A DNA stretch of 64,000 nucleotides from Oegoconia quadripuncta (lineage: Eukaryota; Arthropoda; Insecta; Lepidoptera; Autostichidae), in assembly GCA_949316235.1 (NCBI GenBank), contig OX438742.1, positions 7,720,815-7,784,814 on the forward strand, written 5' to 3'. The notes under the pieces are model-generated. The model had not been told where the DNA came from and did no database searches. It worked only from the letters and a program-made list of their open reading frames with translations. Position numbers and translations under genes: made by a program. Of this stretch, positions 55,361 through 64,000 are shown piece by piece (positions within the stretch are counted from its first letter, which is position 1; every line of letters starts with the position of its first letter).

Positions 55361-55770
55361 ATTCTACTAAATTTAAGTTTCTTAATATTTCAGAATATGT
55401 CTGAATGGGCAATATAATGCGTACATAACACTTATAAATGTACTCTATTCAAAATTCTCTAATTACTGTCAGGTGGCCCCTATTTTGAGACAATCCTCCA
55501 ATCTATACAAGCCCACGTGGGCTTAAACGTGGTTGATTGTCCAAGGATAGAAGACTGATAATGACGATAAATTTATACCAAATTAATGAAATCTCTCTTT
55601 GAATTTTTCATGAAAATGCTGAATAACTTTTAATTTGACTCGCAAGATTCGCTCGACCGAAGTACTTTGGCCGACGCGATACGTCGTTTAGAGACTAAAA
55701 TTTGTTGCATTATACGAGTATAAGCCTCTAATTCGGTTGAGTGGTGCATTGTATTAGGTATGCTCTACAT
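55361..55770. other. Single-copy spacer
   Basis: Nothing recognised. Confidence 0.4.
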
Positions 55771-55850
55771 CAGGCGTAACAAACATACGGGTCGCGGGCC
55801 GCATACGGATATTTGTTGTGGGTGTGAAGTTACAGTGTTAATCATTTTTT
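55771..55850 (+). mobile_element. Possible hAT element end
   Basis: 'caggcgtaacaaacatacgg' followed by 'gtcgcgggccgcatacgg' resembles the 'CAGNGGTN..CAAAC ... GGGCCGC' start of hAT-family non-autonomous elements. No opposite end or 8-bp duplication was found. Confidence 0.4.
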
Positions 55851-56036
55851 TTTATGCACAACATAATTTTTTATATCATTTACCGATTCTCTATATATGA
55901 AACATGTATATATTTGTGTGATTGTAAATAGTTTGGTAATCTGATTAATTAGTTAGATACTTAATTGTCTTTTTGTGTACGCCCAATTAGCTGTACCATG
56001 TTTCAATTTTAGGGTCCGCCTTTGGACATTATTCCG

Positions 56037-56262
56037 TTGTGACTTCTCTCCTGATTACGAACACCTTTCCTCTGGAACCATAGCCGAATTAAGCCGAAAA
56101 TAGTTGGAATTCCATACTAAAGGTGGTTTCAGAATGGCTTACTTTGTATGGGTAATATAAATTTTTTGTTCGAATTCGACTATGGTTCCTTGGGGAAAAT
56201 TGTTCGCAATCAAAAGTGACGTCACCAGTTAATGGGAATTACACGAATTCAAACTCAACCTT
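56037..56262. mobile_element. TIR-2 family copy, second
   Basis: 'ctcctgattacgaacacctt', 'tggaaccatagccgaattaa' and 'ccatactaaaggtggtttca' are followed by mirror-like 'cgaattcgactatggttcct' and 'ggggaaaattgttcgcaatc'. The right end 'aattcaaactcaacctttat' has lost the consensus 'caccctgta'. It is uninterrupted, so it confirms the element order deduced at 11.1-12.1 kb. Confidence 0.78.
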
Positions 56263-56336
56263 TATACAATAAAGAATTTGCAAACAAAAAAGCAAACCAA
56301 GGACGTAAAATCAATCCATTAGATATATAGATTTTT

Positions 56337-56485
56337 TTATGCACAACGGGTTGGTACTTGTCCTCAATCACACTTGATGTTAAGTTAAGATGAGGTCGAA
56401 GATGGAAGCGTACTGACCCGGAAACCCCAACACATTTGGGGGACTGGCTATCTTATCTCTGACAACGGGAACACAACAATAGAAC
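56337..56485 (-). mobile_element. SINE-D 3' half
   Basis: 'tatgcacaacgggttggtac', 'gaaaccccaacacatttggg' and 'ggctatcttatctctgacaa' are present. It stops at 'ggaacacaacaata', so the head and first half are missing, an unusual 3'-half-only copy. Confidence 0.85.
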
Positions 56486-56787
56486 GTGTATAACGTGTAT
56501 AAGAGAGCTTTTTTGTGGTTGGGGTATATTATGTCTGGCTTAGTCAGGACTTAAAGTTCTTGTAATATTGGGATAATACTCGGATCCTAAATCAGATAGT
56601 TCATAAAAAAGGATCGCGTATTCACCTTAGGCTTCATCATCCATCAGTTCCAAATTACGAGAAAGTTGTCCAAATTGCTAACATTGGCAAATGAAAGTCA
56701 CTGATATAGCCTAGCGGATTAGTAAATTGCAGTGGTGGTGGGCAGGGTACATTAAATAAATGTCTTGTAAAAGTTTCTGCACAAACA
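56486..56787. other. Single-copy spacer
   Basis: A small 'acgtgtata' duplication at 56481-56500. Nothing else recognised. Confidence 0.4.
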
Positions 56788-56978
56788 CACAGCGCCATCT
56801 ATGTCCACAGTAAGCATCTAGGCTTGTATTATGGATACCAGATGGTTGATAAACTACACAAATACATTTTTTTTTGTAAATAAATACATGTATAAATGAA
56901 AAACATCCATAACTCGGGAACACATGTCTGTATTCATCATATAAACATCTGCCCCTAGCGGGATTCGAACCCGCGACC
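56788..56978 (-). mobile_element. SINE-A, head lost at a junction with an RTE tail
   Basis: 'acagcgccatctatgtccac' at the left and 'agcgggattcgaacccgcga' (reversed box B) at the right. Directly after 'gaccatg' the RTE-like tail begins, where the box A part should be. Confidence 0.85.
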
Positions 56979-57112
56979 ATGCAAGCGTAGCGTTGGATTC
57001 ACAAGGTCGCTGTGTGCAGGCAGCTTCCAAACGCTCGGTCTGTAAATTCAACGGGAATTCTTTTGTTCAACAATGGACTGGGATGTCCTGTGGCTGATAT
57101 GATGATGATAAT
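56979..57112 (+). mobile_element. RTE-like LINE 3' end
   Basis: 'gtgtgcaggcagcttccaaa', 'caacaatggactgggatgtc' and 'ctgtggctgatatgatgatg' match the moth RTE tail with its GATGAT repeat. The coding part (VQAASKRSV.. QQWTG) is decayed. It abuts the truncated SINE-A head. Confidence 0.7.
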
Positions 57113-57218
57113 ACAACTTGAGATAATCCCTTTTGTTGAACAAATGTAAGTGTACTAACTTTTCTTATATCTAACCATCATTTGTTTAATACCTTTTTGG
57201 TTCTTATATTCTTTATTG

Positions 57219-57480
57219 TGTTTGGTGTAGTGGTTTAAAACTCTGACCGCTATACCAAAAGGTTGCGGGTTCGAATCCCGCTAGAGGCATATGTTTGTGT
57301 GATGAATACGGACATGTGTACCTGAGTTATGGATGTTTTCATTTTATAATAATTATATAAAAAAATGTATTTATGTAGTATATCAACCATCTGGTACCCA
57401 CAACACAAGCCTATAGTTGCTTACTGTGGAACTAGATGGCGCTGTGTGTATGTCTAAGGATATTTATTTATTTATTATTG
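57219..57480 (+). mobile_element. SINE-A, complete
   Basis: 'gtgtttggtgtagtggttta' head, box B 'gcgggttcgaatcccgctag', core 'gatgaatacggacatgtgta', 'gtggaactagatggcgctgt' and tail '(ttta)n'. A LINE-3-like scrap ('atctcttccagagatcaatt') follows at 57499. Confidence 0.92.
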
Positions 57481-57759
57481 CACCAAAATTACTGTGAATT
57501 ATCTCTTCCAGAGATCAATTCCACCAACCTGAGCATTGAAGTAGGAAAAGGGTAACATTGGGGTTTAGCAGCAAGTTATGTCTAAAAGAAAAATACTGCT
57601 ACGAATAATAAAACAAATAAAAAAGAAAAGATAACCAAATAATAAATTTACATTAAATATAATACATATCCATATGCCTACTGCAAAATATATACGTAAA
57701 ATAAACTTGGTGGATATTTTGTTCACAGATATATATAGATTTTATTTATGTTAAAAAGA

Positions 57760-57906
57760 TAACATGATACATATACGGAAAAAGCAGCGTCGAAATGAAT
57801 TTTTGGCGGCTTGAAAAAGTTACATTTTACGTACAAACTCTTTGGTCGCTCGTTATTTTGGCTTGCAACATAAATGTTCCTATTAAAAAATAGTTTAACA
57901 CCCCTG
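57760..57906 (-). mobile_element. Possible hAT element end
   Basis: On the minus strand it starts 'caggggtgttaaactatttt' (57906 leftward) and continues 'gcaagccaaaataacgagcg' and 'tcaagccgccaaaaattc'. The 'CAGGGGTGT(T/C)AAAC' start is a common hAT terminus. Its other end was not found. Confidence 0.5.
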
Positions 57907-58004
57907 CCGTAGATCATTCATAATTCATTTTACAATCCAGCTCCGTTACTTTTAACATACTTTTGGTGTTCTAAAGCATTTTAAAAACGTCTAAATCTTC
58001 ATCA
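57885..58004. repeat. 120-bp perfect direct repeat, copy 1
   Basis: Identical at every base to 61416-61535. It covers the 22-bp hAT-like terminus ('aaaaaatagtttaacacccc') plus 98 bp beyond it. ATTA occurs immediately left and, overlapping the end, right. Confidence 0.92.
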
Positions 58005-58194
58005 TTAATTATTTAGTAGTTTTTAGTGATCGGTGCTCGAAATATGAAAACAATTTCCCTTTGGTACTTTGTGTTTGACCTAGATGTTTGTCTGATTATT
58101 AAGTTTATTTATGTTGTAGATAAATCGAGTAAATAATGAACATTATGTAGTGAGTAGATAAAGCTGTGGGATGAATTTTAACCTACGAATTTTA
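58005..58194. other. Single-copy spacer
   Basis: Nothing recognised. Confidence 0.4.
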
Positions 58195-58384
58195 ATATAA
58201 GTGGACAGGTTTAGCACTCGCTTTGGTTGGCGGTGGGGCATCTTTAAATACCAGCTGCCATCACGATATCCAAGTCTGCCGCTGGTAGTAATATTGATAG
58301 TACTGTTGTGTTCTAGCTGTGTGAGATAAGATAACCAGTCCCGCAAATAAGTTGTGGTTTCTATTAAGTCAAAATCAGATGTGA
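58195..58384 (+). mobile_element. SINE-D middle part, diverged
   Basis: 'gtttagcactcgctttggtt', 'ggcggtggggcatctttaaa' and 'gataagataaccagtcccgc', ending 'aaaatcagatgtgattga'. Head and tail are missing. It is clearly older than the copy at 58.57 kb. Confidence 0.75.
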
Positions 58385-58429
58385 TTGATTAGGCCAACAG
58401 CAACGCAAAAAACAGAAAACCTACAATAT

Positions 58430-58550
58430 AATAAGGTTTCGATTTCAACGAATTCAGAATTACCGCTGAACAGAAAATATGTGCTGAAGGCTATTATAAA
58501 ATTTCTGTACATTTTGATGATAAGCAAGCACGGATATGAAATTCAGTGTA
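58430..58550 (+). pseudogene. LINE-2 coding remnant
   Basis: 'acaatataataaggtttcga', 'aacagaaaatatgtgctgaa' and 'ggctattataaaatttctgt' align with 9450-9570 of the LINE-2 copy (the FYNKVP to GYYKIS region). It is internally deleted and diverged. Confidence 0.65.
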
Positions 58551-58566
58551 ATAATTTTTTTTATAT

Positions 58567-58880
58567 GTTTTGTCGAACCGCCGCCTCACTGATTCAAAGT
58601 AAACAACGTAGGGTTTTCGAATCGGAGGTCGCGGGTTCCATCCCCACTGGGGTACATGTGTAATACACGGTTTGTTTCGCGGTCAGTCATTTTAAATATC
58701 CGCCTGTCTAGCTACCACCATCTTATCTAAGTCTGCCAAACAGCAATGTTAATAGCATTGTTCCTGTTGTCAGATAACATAGTCAGTCCCGAAATAAGAT
58801 GGAGTTTTCCATCAGTACGCTTCCACCGTCAGCCTCATTTTCACTTAACATCAGGTGTGATTGACCGTTGTGCATATAAA
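58567..58880 (+). mobile_element. SINE-D, near complete
   Basis: 'aaccgccgcctcactgattc' head (decayed box A), box B 'gcgggttccatccccactgg', 'gtctagctaccaccatctta' and 'aacagcaatgttaatagcat'. The 3' end is 'acatcaggtgtgattgaccg', and 'gaggtcaagt' is deleted just before 'ttgtgcatat'. Confidence 0.85.
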
Positions 58881-58954
58881 AAAAGTCACAAGTTGGTGAT
58901 AGGTGGGATAGATAGATATGGGATAGAAACAATAATCAGTATTTAAAAACCCAA

Positions 58955-59075
58955 AAAACTCGTTATAATATTTTGTATTTCACGAAATTGTATCCTATGA
59001 CTCTCTGGGGACCTAAGCGAAACTAACGACATCAACACTTCAATATATGTTTAGGCTACAGGAGGTAATATATTA
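58955..59075 (-). repeat. R3 fragment
   Basis: 'tattttgtatttcacgaaat', 'gtatcctatgactctctggg' and 'gtttaggctacaggaggtaa' follow the order at 4982-5100. Confidence 0.6.
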
Positions 59076-59084
59076 ATCTGTAGT

Positions 59085-59240
59085 AGTTAGCACTTGACCT
59101 CAATCACACCTGATGTTAAGTGAAGATGAGGACGAAGGTGGAAGCGTAGTCATCTGGAAACCCATCTTATTGGGGGGACTGGCTATAACCGGAACATAAC
59201 AATGCTATCAACATTGCTGTTTGACGGCAGACTTAGATAT
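59085..59240 (-). mobile_element. SINE-D 3' half
   Basis: 'gttagcacttgacctcaatc' and 'acacctgatgttaagtgaag', then 'aatgctatcaacattgctgt'. It stops before the head. Confidence 0.85.
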
Positions 59241-59381
59241 GTTAAAAAATGTCTTTAGAAATCAGAATAGGTGACATTGTGGTCGTATCGAAAGATTATC
59301 TATCTTATATATGTATTACTGCTTGGTGTTAATGTATGTAGAGGCATGTATATTCTTTTTCTTTTTTGAGAGTGTGCTGTA

Positions 59382-59816
59382 TACAATGTGATAGGGGTGG
59401 TACTTCTAACCCGTTAAGGCTAAATACTACATCCAAATCCATCGACAAAAAAAATAATATGGGGGGTCCAGCCCCCTTCCCCTTAAATTTATGACCATTT
59501 TTATTTTATTTTCAATGTACTGCGGCGCGCTCGATACTTTATGCGATATCAAAGGTTTTATACGTCGTAGAAACATGAAAAAAATGGCAAACGGTACCTA
59601 ATGATACTGGCTAACTAATCAATTACTTTGTTTTGTATGTTTGAGATTATTTTGGTAAGAAAAAAAAAATATTACTTAATTATTTTGTGATTTAAAATCA
59701 CTTTTTTTATGTTTTCACGGATATGTTTTCACCCCCCATATTATTTTTTTTGTCGATGATTTTGGATGTAGTACTGAGCCTTAACGGGTTAGAAGTACCA
59801 CCCCTATCACATTGTA
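59382..59816. mobile_element. TIR-4: 435-bp element with 86-bp terminal inverted repeats
   Basis: Left arm 59382-59467 starts 'tacaatgtgataggggtggt' and right arm 59731-59816 is its near-perfect reverse complement. TA lies outside both ends (59380-59381 and 59817-59818). The centre (59468-59730) has no coding capacity. 'cttctaacccgttaaggct' is in both arms. It fits a TA-inserting MITE whose family I do not recognise. Confidence 0.85.
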
Positions 59817-60084
59817 TAATGCTCAACAATAATAGTACTTTTTTCAAATAAGCTTACACTTCATGGGATTATAATGTTTATGGCGTTCGGGTTTCAAAAT
59901 CCGATACTCAATATCACATTTTCTTTTCCCCCAGCAATTGCAGGTTTAGTTGCCTTAATATAGGTAAGGCATTATGTTTGGAAATGCTTAGTTGTGTAAG
60001 TAATTAATTAGTGAAACTATAAGTCCATAAGTAATAAATTATTGTACCCAAAACATTTGTAAGACTGTTTGTTTGTTATACAAA

Positions 60085-60143
60085 TAAAAAAAATAAGATG
60101 GTGGTAGCTAGCCAAGCGGACTATGTCCTACCACCAACCAAAT
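60085..60143 (-). mobile_element. SINE-D fragment beside SINE-A
   Basis: 'aagatggtggtagctagcca' and 'agcggactatgtcctaccac' with 'caaccaaat', a 60-bp middle piece only. Confidence 0.75.
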
Positions 60144-60157
60144 ATCCGTACATGCAT

Positions 60158-60420
60158 TGACGACCTGTTTGGTGTAATGGTTAGCAACTCTGACCACTAT
60201 ACCAAAAGGTTGCGGGTTCGAATCCCGCTAGGGGCATATGTTTGTGTGATGAATACGGACATGTGTACCCGAGTTATGGATGTTTTCATTTATAATAAGT
60301 ATTTATTTACAAAAAAAAAATGTATTTATGTATTATATCAATCATCTGGTATCCACAACACAAGCATATAGTTGCTTACTGTGGAACTAGATGGCGCTGT
60401 GTGTATGTCTAAGGATATTT
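60158..60420 (+). mobile_element. SINE-A with ATGCAT target duplication
   Basis: Head 'tgacgacctgtttggtgtaa', box B 'gcgggttcgaatcccgctag', core, and end 'gatggcgctgtgtgtatgtc' with 'taaggatattt'. ATGCAT is at 60152-60157 and 60421-60426. It is a well-preserved copy. A 45-codon stretch of the frame over it also occurs in other SINE-A copies and is not a gene. Confidence 0.92.
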
Positions 60421-60454
60421 ATGCATACATACATATAAGAATATTACTCTTCGT

Positions 60455-60560
60455 CTCGGGACCGCCCCGGGTTAATAAGCAACCCTAGAGTTTCTTGCTT
60501 ATTCTTCTATCGAGTCTGCCTACTATTTCACATGATAACTTTAATAAATTTTAGATTTTA
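60455..60560 (+). mobile_element. LINE-2 3' UTR remnant
   Basis: 'agcaaccctagagtttcttg' and 'cttattcttctatcgagtct' with 'gcctactatttcac' match the UTR at 9685-9735, diverged. Confidence 0.6.
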
Positions 60561-60764
60561 GTAGATCTGGCTTATAATATGGAGGTCACAGTTTTGATTC
60601 CCAGCGAAGTTGTCAACGCATTATGAGATTATTTGGTAAATTATTAAAGTTACGTTTAAGAACACCAGCCACAAGAAATGGCAAACATCATTTGTTTATA
60701 TTTCTATTATTCTGTTTCCATTGTTATTTAGTAGTGCATGTATCAGTTATTTAGTTATGAAATC

Positions 60765-60815
60765 AAACAAACAAACAAAAATAAAAATAAATAAATAAAA
60801 TAAATAAATAAAACA
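60765..60815. repeat. AAAC/AAAT simple repeat
   Basis: 'caaacaaacaaacaaaaata' followed by (AAAT)n. Confidence 0.9.
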
Positions 60816-61007
60816 ATTTTATATGCTCAGTGATGCGCACATACGAGTGTCACATGGTTTTGGCAGGATGAACCGCGCTGCGGGTTTTGCACACAGCAGA
60901 TTCTGGTCCATTTCGTTGTATTATAACACAGTTTTATTAAAGGTGTATAATGTACCTAATAATAAATTTTGGGACCAGTATACGATGATCGATGAATGAA
61001 AATAAAT

Positions 61008-61165
61008 AAAAAATAATTTGGACACTTACACCAATATTTAGTTACAAACTACTTAGAGCATGTACTATAGAAGCTAGATAACGGATAAACATACATAAAT
61101 ATTGATATAAATAACTATTAATCTTGAATATAATGTTCGTACTTATCACAAACATTGTATTAAAT
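61008..61165 (-). mobile_element. SINE-B 3' half, diverged
   Basis: 'taatttggacacttacacca', 'aacggataaacatacataaa' and 'atgttcgtacttatcacaaa'. The tRNA head is missing. Confidence 0.8.
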
Positions 61166-61182
61166 TTTATAGACTTACTAGC

Positions 61183-61388
61183 TTTTCGTCGCGGCTTCGA
61201 CATTGTCGCGGAAATTGGTTTATCCCGCGGGAACTACTCACTTTGTCGGGATAAAAAATATCCTATATCTTAATCCAGGGTATATTCTACCTATACACCA
61301 AATTATATTCAAATCCGTTAATACGTTTGGCCATGATTGAGCAACAAAAAAAAACAAACATCCAAACTTTCGCATTTATGCGTTCCAA
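61183..61388 (+). repeat. R4 dispersed repeat copy
   Basis: 'actagcttttcgtcgcggct', 'tatcccgcgggaactactca', 'cgggataaaaaatatcctat' and 'gccatgattgagcaacaaaa' with 'aactttcgcatttat'. It is the fullest copy of this repeat in the window. Confidence 0.65.
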
Positions 61389-61415
61389 TGTTGATTTTGG
61401 CACGTATAAAGAATA

Positions 61416-61535
61416 AAAAAATAGTTTAACACCCCTGCCGTAGATCATTCATAATTCATTTTACAATCCAGCTCCGTTACTTTTAACATACTTTTGGTGT
61501 TCTAAAGCATTTTAAAAACGTCTAAATCTTCATCA
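61416..61535. repeat. 120-bp perfect direct repeat, copy 2, inside R1
   Basis: Exact match to 57885-58004. It separates 'gcacgtataaagaata' from 'caaaccaatctcttcc', which are contiguous in other R1 copies ('gcacgtaaaatgaatagaac' in the 7.5-kb copy). No clear target duplication was seen. Confidence 0.9.
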
Positions 61536-61647
61536 CAAACCAATCTCTTCCTGAAGGTGTCGTAAATGACGACTAGGGGACTTTCCACTAAATATTTCTT
61601 TACATTTCGGAGGTGAACCGCGGATGTTGTGTCAAATTATTTTAATA

Positions 61648-61958
61648 TCTTGGCTCAATGTAAACAAGATTGGGTTTACGATTCGAAGTCGCGGGTTCGA
61701 TTCCCAGCGGGGTACATGTTTAAGTACTCGGTTTGGTTGGTGGTAGGGCATTTTAAATGTCCGCCTGGCTAGCTACCACCATCTTATCTAAATCTGCCGC
61801 CAAGCAGCAATGTTAATAGCATTGTCGTGTTCCGGTTGTCAGAGATAAGATAGCCAATCCCCCAAATGTGTTGGGGTTTCCGGATCAGTACGCTTCCCCC
61901 TTCACTTAACATCAGGTGTAATTGAGGTCAAGAACCAACCCGTTGTGCATAAAAGAAA
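61648..61958 (+). mobile_element. SINE-D nested in R1
   Basis: 'cttggctcaatgtaaacaag' (start shortened), box B 'gcgggttcgattcccagc', 'ggctagctaccaccatctta', 'cagcaatgttaatagcattg', 'cacttaacatcaggtgtaat' and 'cccgttgtgcataaaag'. R1 text resumes directly with 'acacccaacgctttag'. Confidence 0.9.
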
Positions 61959-62025
61959 ACACCCAACGCTTTAGTTTGGGTTACCTCTGACCACCCCATT
62001 AGGGATAACGGTCGTCACTCTGTTC

Positions 62026-62407
62026 TAAGATCATTGATTTTCGCCTGAATAACCTCAAGAACCCTAGTTTTAAACTCAGACACGTGCCAGTAACAATTGC
62101 TCGCCGTTTATAAATTGCTAATTAATCCTTCATAACTTCTAGAGCAGAGAGATTTAAAGCCATAAAAAGTATTGTATATTCATTTCACTTCTACTTATAG
62201 AGGTGTAAATGACAATCACGTTTTTTTTCTTTTAATTTATTCTCTGTAGGATGGTTGTAAACATAAAACTAGCATAATATGCCACACAGCTCTTCGTTTA
62301 GTGCTTGGCTAATTATAATTAATTGTACTAGGTTGGTAGAATAGTCAGTTTTTGGGCATATCGTTCATATCTATAGTATACTTGAAGCCTAATTAAAATA
62401 TGTTTTT
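62026..62407. other. Single-copy spacer
   Basis: AT-rich, with no gene. Confidence 0.4.
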
Positions 62408-62630
62408 TTTCGGTCACTTACTCCAATCATCTAGTCCCAAACTAAGCAAAGCTTGTATTATGGATACTAGATTACGGAAAAAACATACATAAATATTTAT
62501 ATGAACATCCATGACTCGGGAATAAATGTTCGTATTCATCACTGAAACATTTACCCGTCGCGGGATTCGAACCCGCAACCGTTGGTTTCGCTGACAGGGT
62601 CACTATCCACTACAACAATCGGTCATCGAA
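62408..62630 (-). mobile_element. SINE-B, near complete
   Basis: 'tcggtcacttactccaatca' at the left, the reversed box B 'cgcgggattcgaacccgcaa' and the head 'tacaacaatcggtcatcg'. The A/T tail at the left is replaced by a T run. 'ccggtttcgcgttcgaatct' at 62658 may be a scrap of another head. Confidence 0.9.
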
Positions 62631-62639
62631 ATCGGGTGA

Positions 62640-63405
62640 CTCTTGACATCGAAACTGCCGGTTTCGCGTTCGAATCTTGCTGTCAGTAGAGTACAAAAAT
62701 TTCATCCCGAGTTTTTTTTTTACAACAGGCTCTATGATTATTTACGTATGTTCATTTGTTATCTAGAAACCTTTTATTTAATTGAAAAAAAAAAAAATTA
62801 TCTACTAGTTTAAATACATATTTATTTATTCTCAAAGAATCGAATCACTTTGTCGAAAAACGTTTATTCATCGTCACTACCGCTCAAGGCTCTCCGTGCA
62901 TAAACTCCGCGTCGCAATAATTTTTAATTATAGCCCAAAGCCATATATATCTCTAAAGTATTTTTTTATATTTTCGATATCTTATTTCTTTTTGCGTGAT
63001 ATTAATTATTTTCAAAAAAGTTTTTGGGGTTTTTTTTTTTGTTTTTTTTTGTAGGCCTCGTCAAGACGCGCCTTTTGACACCCCAATCAGCCACGTCCCA
63101 AAACCAACGACACTAGAACGATGTCGAACTTACGCTGAGAATCGGTCCTATATCGAAAGGCCAAAAAAACTGTTTTCAATTTTAAGGACTTCTTTACCTA
63201 TATATAATGTTGCTATGTTTGAACATACTGTGTAAGTAGCTATGTAGGCATTCGAATCTCAAAAATCGATACCCGTAGTTACCTACACAAACAATATTAA
63301 CTTAATGGCCTTTATTCTTGTGTTTTTAATGTCATAAAACGTTCGATTAATAAAATTTGACTCGAATCGCTAATGTGTTTTTGAGCTGCCGCAAACAATT
63401 TTTAT
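62640..63405. other. Single-copy stretch
   Basis: AT-rich with T runs near 62711 and 63028-63050. A 79-codon frame at 62996-63235 has no motif. Confidence 0.4.
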
Positions 63406-63407
63406 CT

Positions 63408-63480
63408 CAAACAACGGGCTATCTTATCTCAACCAGCCGGAAATAACAGTGCTATCAACATTTTTTTGTGGCCAACTTTT
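63408..63480 (-). mobile_element. SINE-D scrap
   Basis: 'acaacgggctatcttatctc' and 'ataacagtgctatcaacatt'. The 3' end is joined to the middle with a deletion between them. Confidence 0.6.
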
Positions 63481-63504
63481 AAATATACCCATTAAACTCT
63501 TTGT

Positions 63505-63627
63505 TTTTTCTAAATTCTTCAAGGTGAATAGGCATTTACTGAGATCGGGTGCTTTATTATCGGCCTCATCGTCACTTTTCATCAGGTAATGGTCAAACGC
63601 GTATTCTGACAATCATAAAAAAAAACA
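63505..63627 (+). mobile_element. LINE-1 3' end
   Basis: 'attcttcaaggtgaataggc', 'atttactgagatcgggtgct', 'tcggcctcatcgtcactttt' and 'catcaggtaatggtcaaacg', then an A run. The last codons are frameshifted. Confidence 0.75.
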
Positions 63628-63634
63628 TAAATAA

Positions 63635-63712
63635 AAAATGTGCGCTGGGATTTGAATCAGTGACCTCCGTTGTGTAAAACCTACGCTACTTACATTGAGC
63701 TACGAAGGCAGT
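63635..63712 (-). mobile_element. tRNA-like SINE head
   Basis: The minus strand reads 'gccttcgtagctcaatgtaa' (box A) and 'gaggtcactgattcaaatcc' (box B with two changes) about 35 nt apart. It is related to the SINE-D head but has no SINE-D body. A T/A-rich stretch follows on its 3' side. Confidence 0.5.
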
Positions 63713-63844
63713 TTAAAAATGTCCAAATGTCCAAAAGTATATATACTTCAGACGTACTCATTTGTGAGTCAGAAATGTTCAGTACCATTTGATCGGAAGG
63801 CTCGATAGTCCGAGTCGTGGAATCAGGACCACACTGGGATGTCT

Positions 63845-63902
63845 CACTCGGGATTCGAACCCGCTATCTTTGATCTCTCTCCGTTGCCGGACCTTTTAAT
63901 TA
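63845..63902 (-). mobile_element. tRNA-like box B segment
   Basis: 'actcgggattcgaacccgct' is a perfect reversed box B. The rest matches none of the four SINE families. The tRNA cloverleaf is not complete. Confidence 0.4.
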
Positions 63903-64000
63903 CCTCACTAAAATCGTTTGGAAATGGCCCCTAACATGTGGTCAACATTTTTTTAAGTTGAAAATATAGGGGACAATAAAAATGAATTGCTTTGCCTAAC

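Larger units (their letters stand above)
61392..62025 (+). repeat. R1 copy carrying two insertions
   Basis: R1 pieces: 'gattttggcacgtataaaga' (to 61415), 'ccaatctcttcctgaaggtg' to 'cgcggatgttgtgtcaaa' (61536-61647), and 'ttagtttgggttacctctga' to 'ccccattagggataacgg' (61959-62025). The gaps hold the 120-bp repeat and a SINE-D, so both are younger than this R1 insertion. Confidence 0.8.

Noticed and set aside
55771..55850. Complete hAT transposon
   Set aside because: Only one end-like motif is seen; no partner end, 8-bp target duplication or transposase was found.
60123..60371. 82-codon plus frame with relatives at 33069-33263 and 13674-13865
   Set aside because: These frames coincide with SINE-A copies. 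The likeness between them is repeat identity, not a gene family.
1..64000. CRISPR arrays, operons, prophage or other prokaryotic systems
   Set aside because: No evenly spaced identical repeats with unique spacers and no clustered long frames were seen. Sequence character and repeats are those of an insect chromosome.
1..64000. Conserved insect microRNAs
   Set aside because: I looked by eye for mature sequences of several well-known families (let-7, bantam, miR-1, miR-9, miR-10 and others) and saw none. This is not a substitute for a proper search.

Overview
This window looks like non-coding chromosomal DNA, intergenic or intronic, from a moth or butterfly (Lepidoptera). The sequence is AT-rich and its longest open frame is 145 codons. 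None of the open frames reads as a host protein. The only recognisable protein sequence is broken transposon enzyme: four LINE reverse-transcriptase ends and one Tc1/mariner-type transposase end. Assignment to Lepidoptera rests on several repeat tails and LINE C-termini that I know to be common in moth and butterfly genomes. No species is claimed.

The window is a dense mosaic of mobile elements. The labels are mine. SINE-A and SINE-B are tRNA-headed SINEs that share a core after box B; they have about 10 and 9 copies or fragments. SINE-C is tRNA-headed and starts near 'tggctcagcagttaagacgc'. SINE-D is tRNA-headed, about 310-330 bp when complete, with about 12 copies or fragments. A 5S-rRNA-headed SINE lies at 55.2 kb. 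LINE tails are LINE-1 (protein end YNLGIFKS), LINE-2 (GQCIRFYNK; 9.3, 22.1, 38.3, 58.4 and 60.5 kb), LINE-3 (3' UTR with 'ggaagagatctctt'), LINE-4 (11.5 kb) and RTE-like tails (51.5, 52.7, 53.8 and 57.0 kb). R1 to R4 are dispersed repeats without protein. Terminal-inverted-repeat (TIR) elements lie at 2.4, 11.1, 21.2, 53.4, 56.1 and 59.4 kb.

Layout: 0-5 kb has a young Tc1/mariner-like foldback element and a SINE-B with a 16-bp target duplication. 5-12 kb has LINE-2 coding sequence, a 30-bp minisatellite and a TIR element opened by two later insertions. 12-26 kb is mostly single-copy sequence with scattered elements and a CA microsatellite. 26.9-31.2 kb holds two copies, in opposite orientation, of one pre-assembled SINE-B/R2/SINE-C block; they flank about 2.7 kb of single-copy DNA with GC-rich islands. 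32-43 kb is SINE-rich. 43.7-51 kb is mainly single-copy, with a diverged GC-rich repeat cluster at 44.2-44.8 kb and a 16-bp minisatellite at 50.1 kb. 51-64 kb is again packed with LINE tails, SINEs and nested insertions.

There is no operon or host gene set to explain. The informative biology is transposon ecology: SINE tails that resemble the ends of resident LINEs, nesting that gives relative ages, and several inverted or templated rearrangements. Single-copy islands, notably 6.5-6.6, 28.2-28.5 and 29.6-30.4 kb, are the best places to look for host regulatory DNA or unseen exons.
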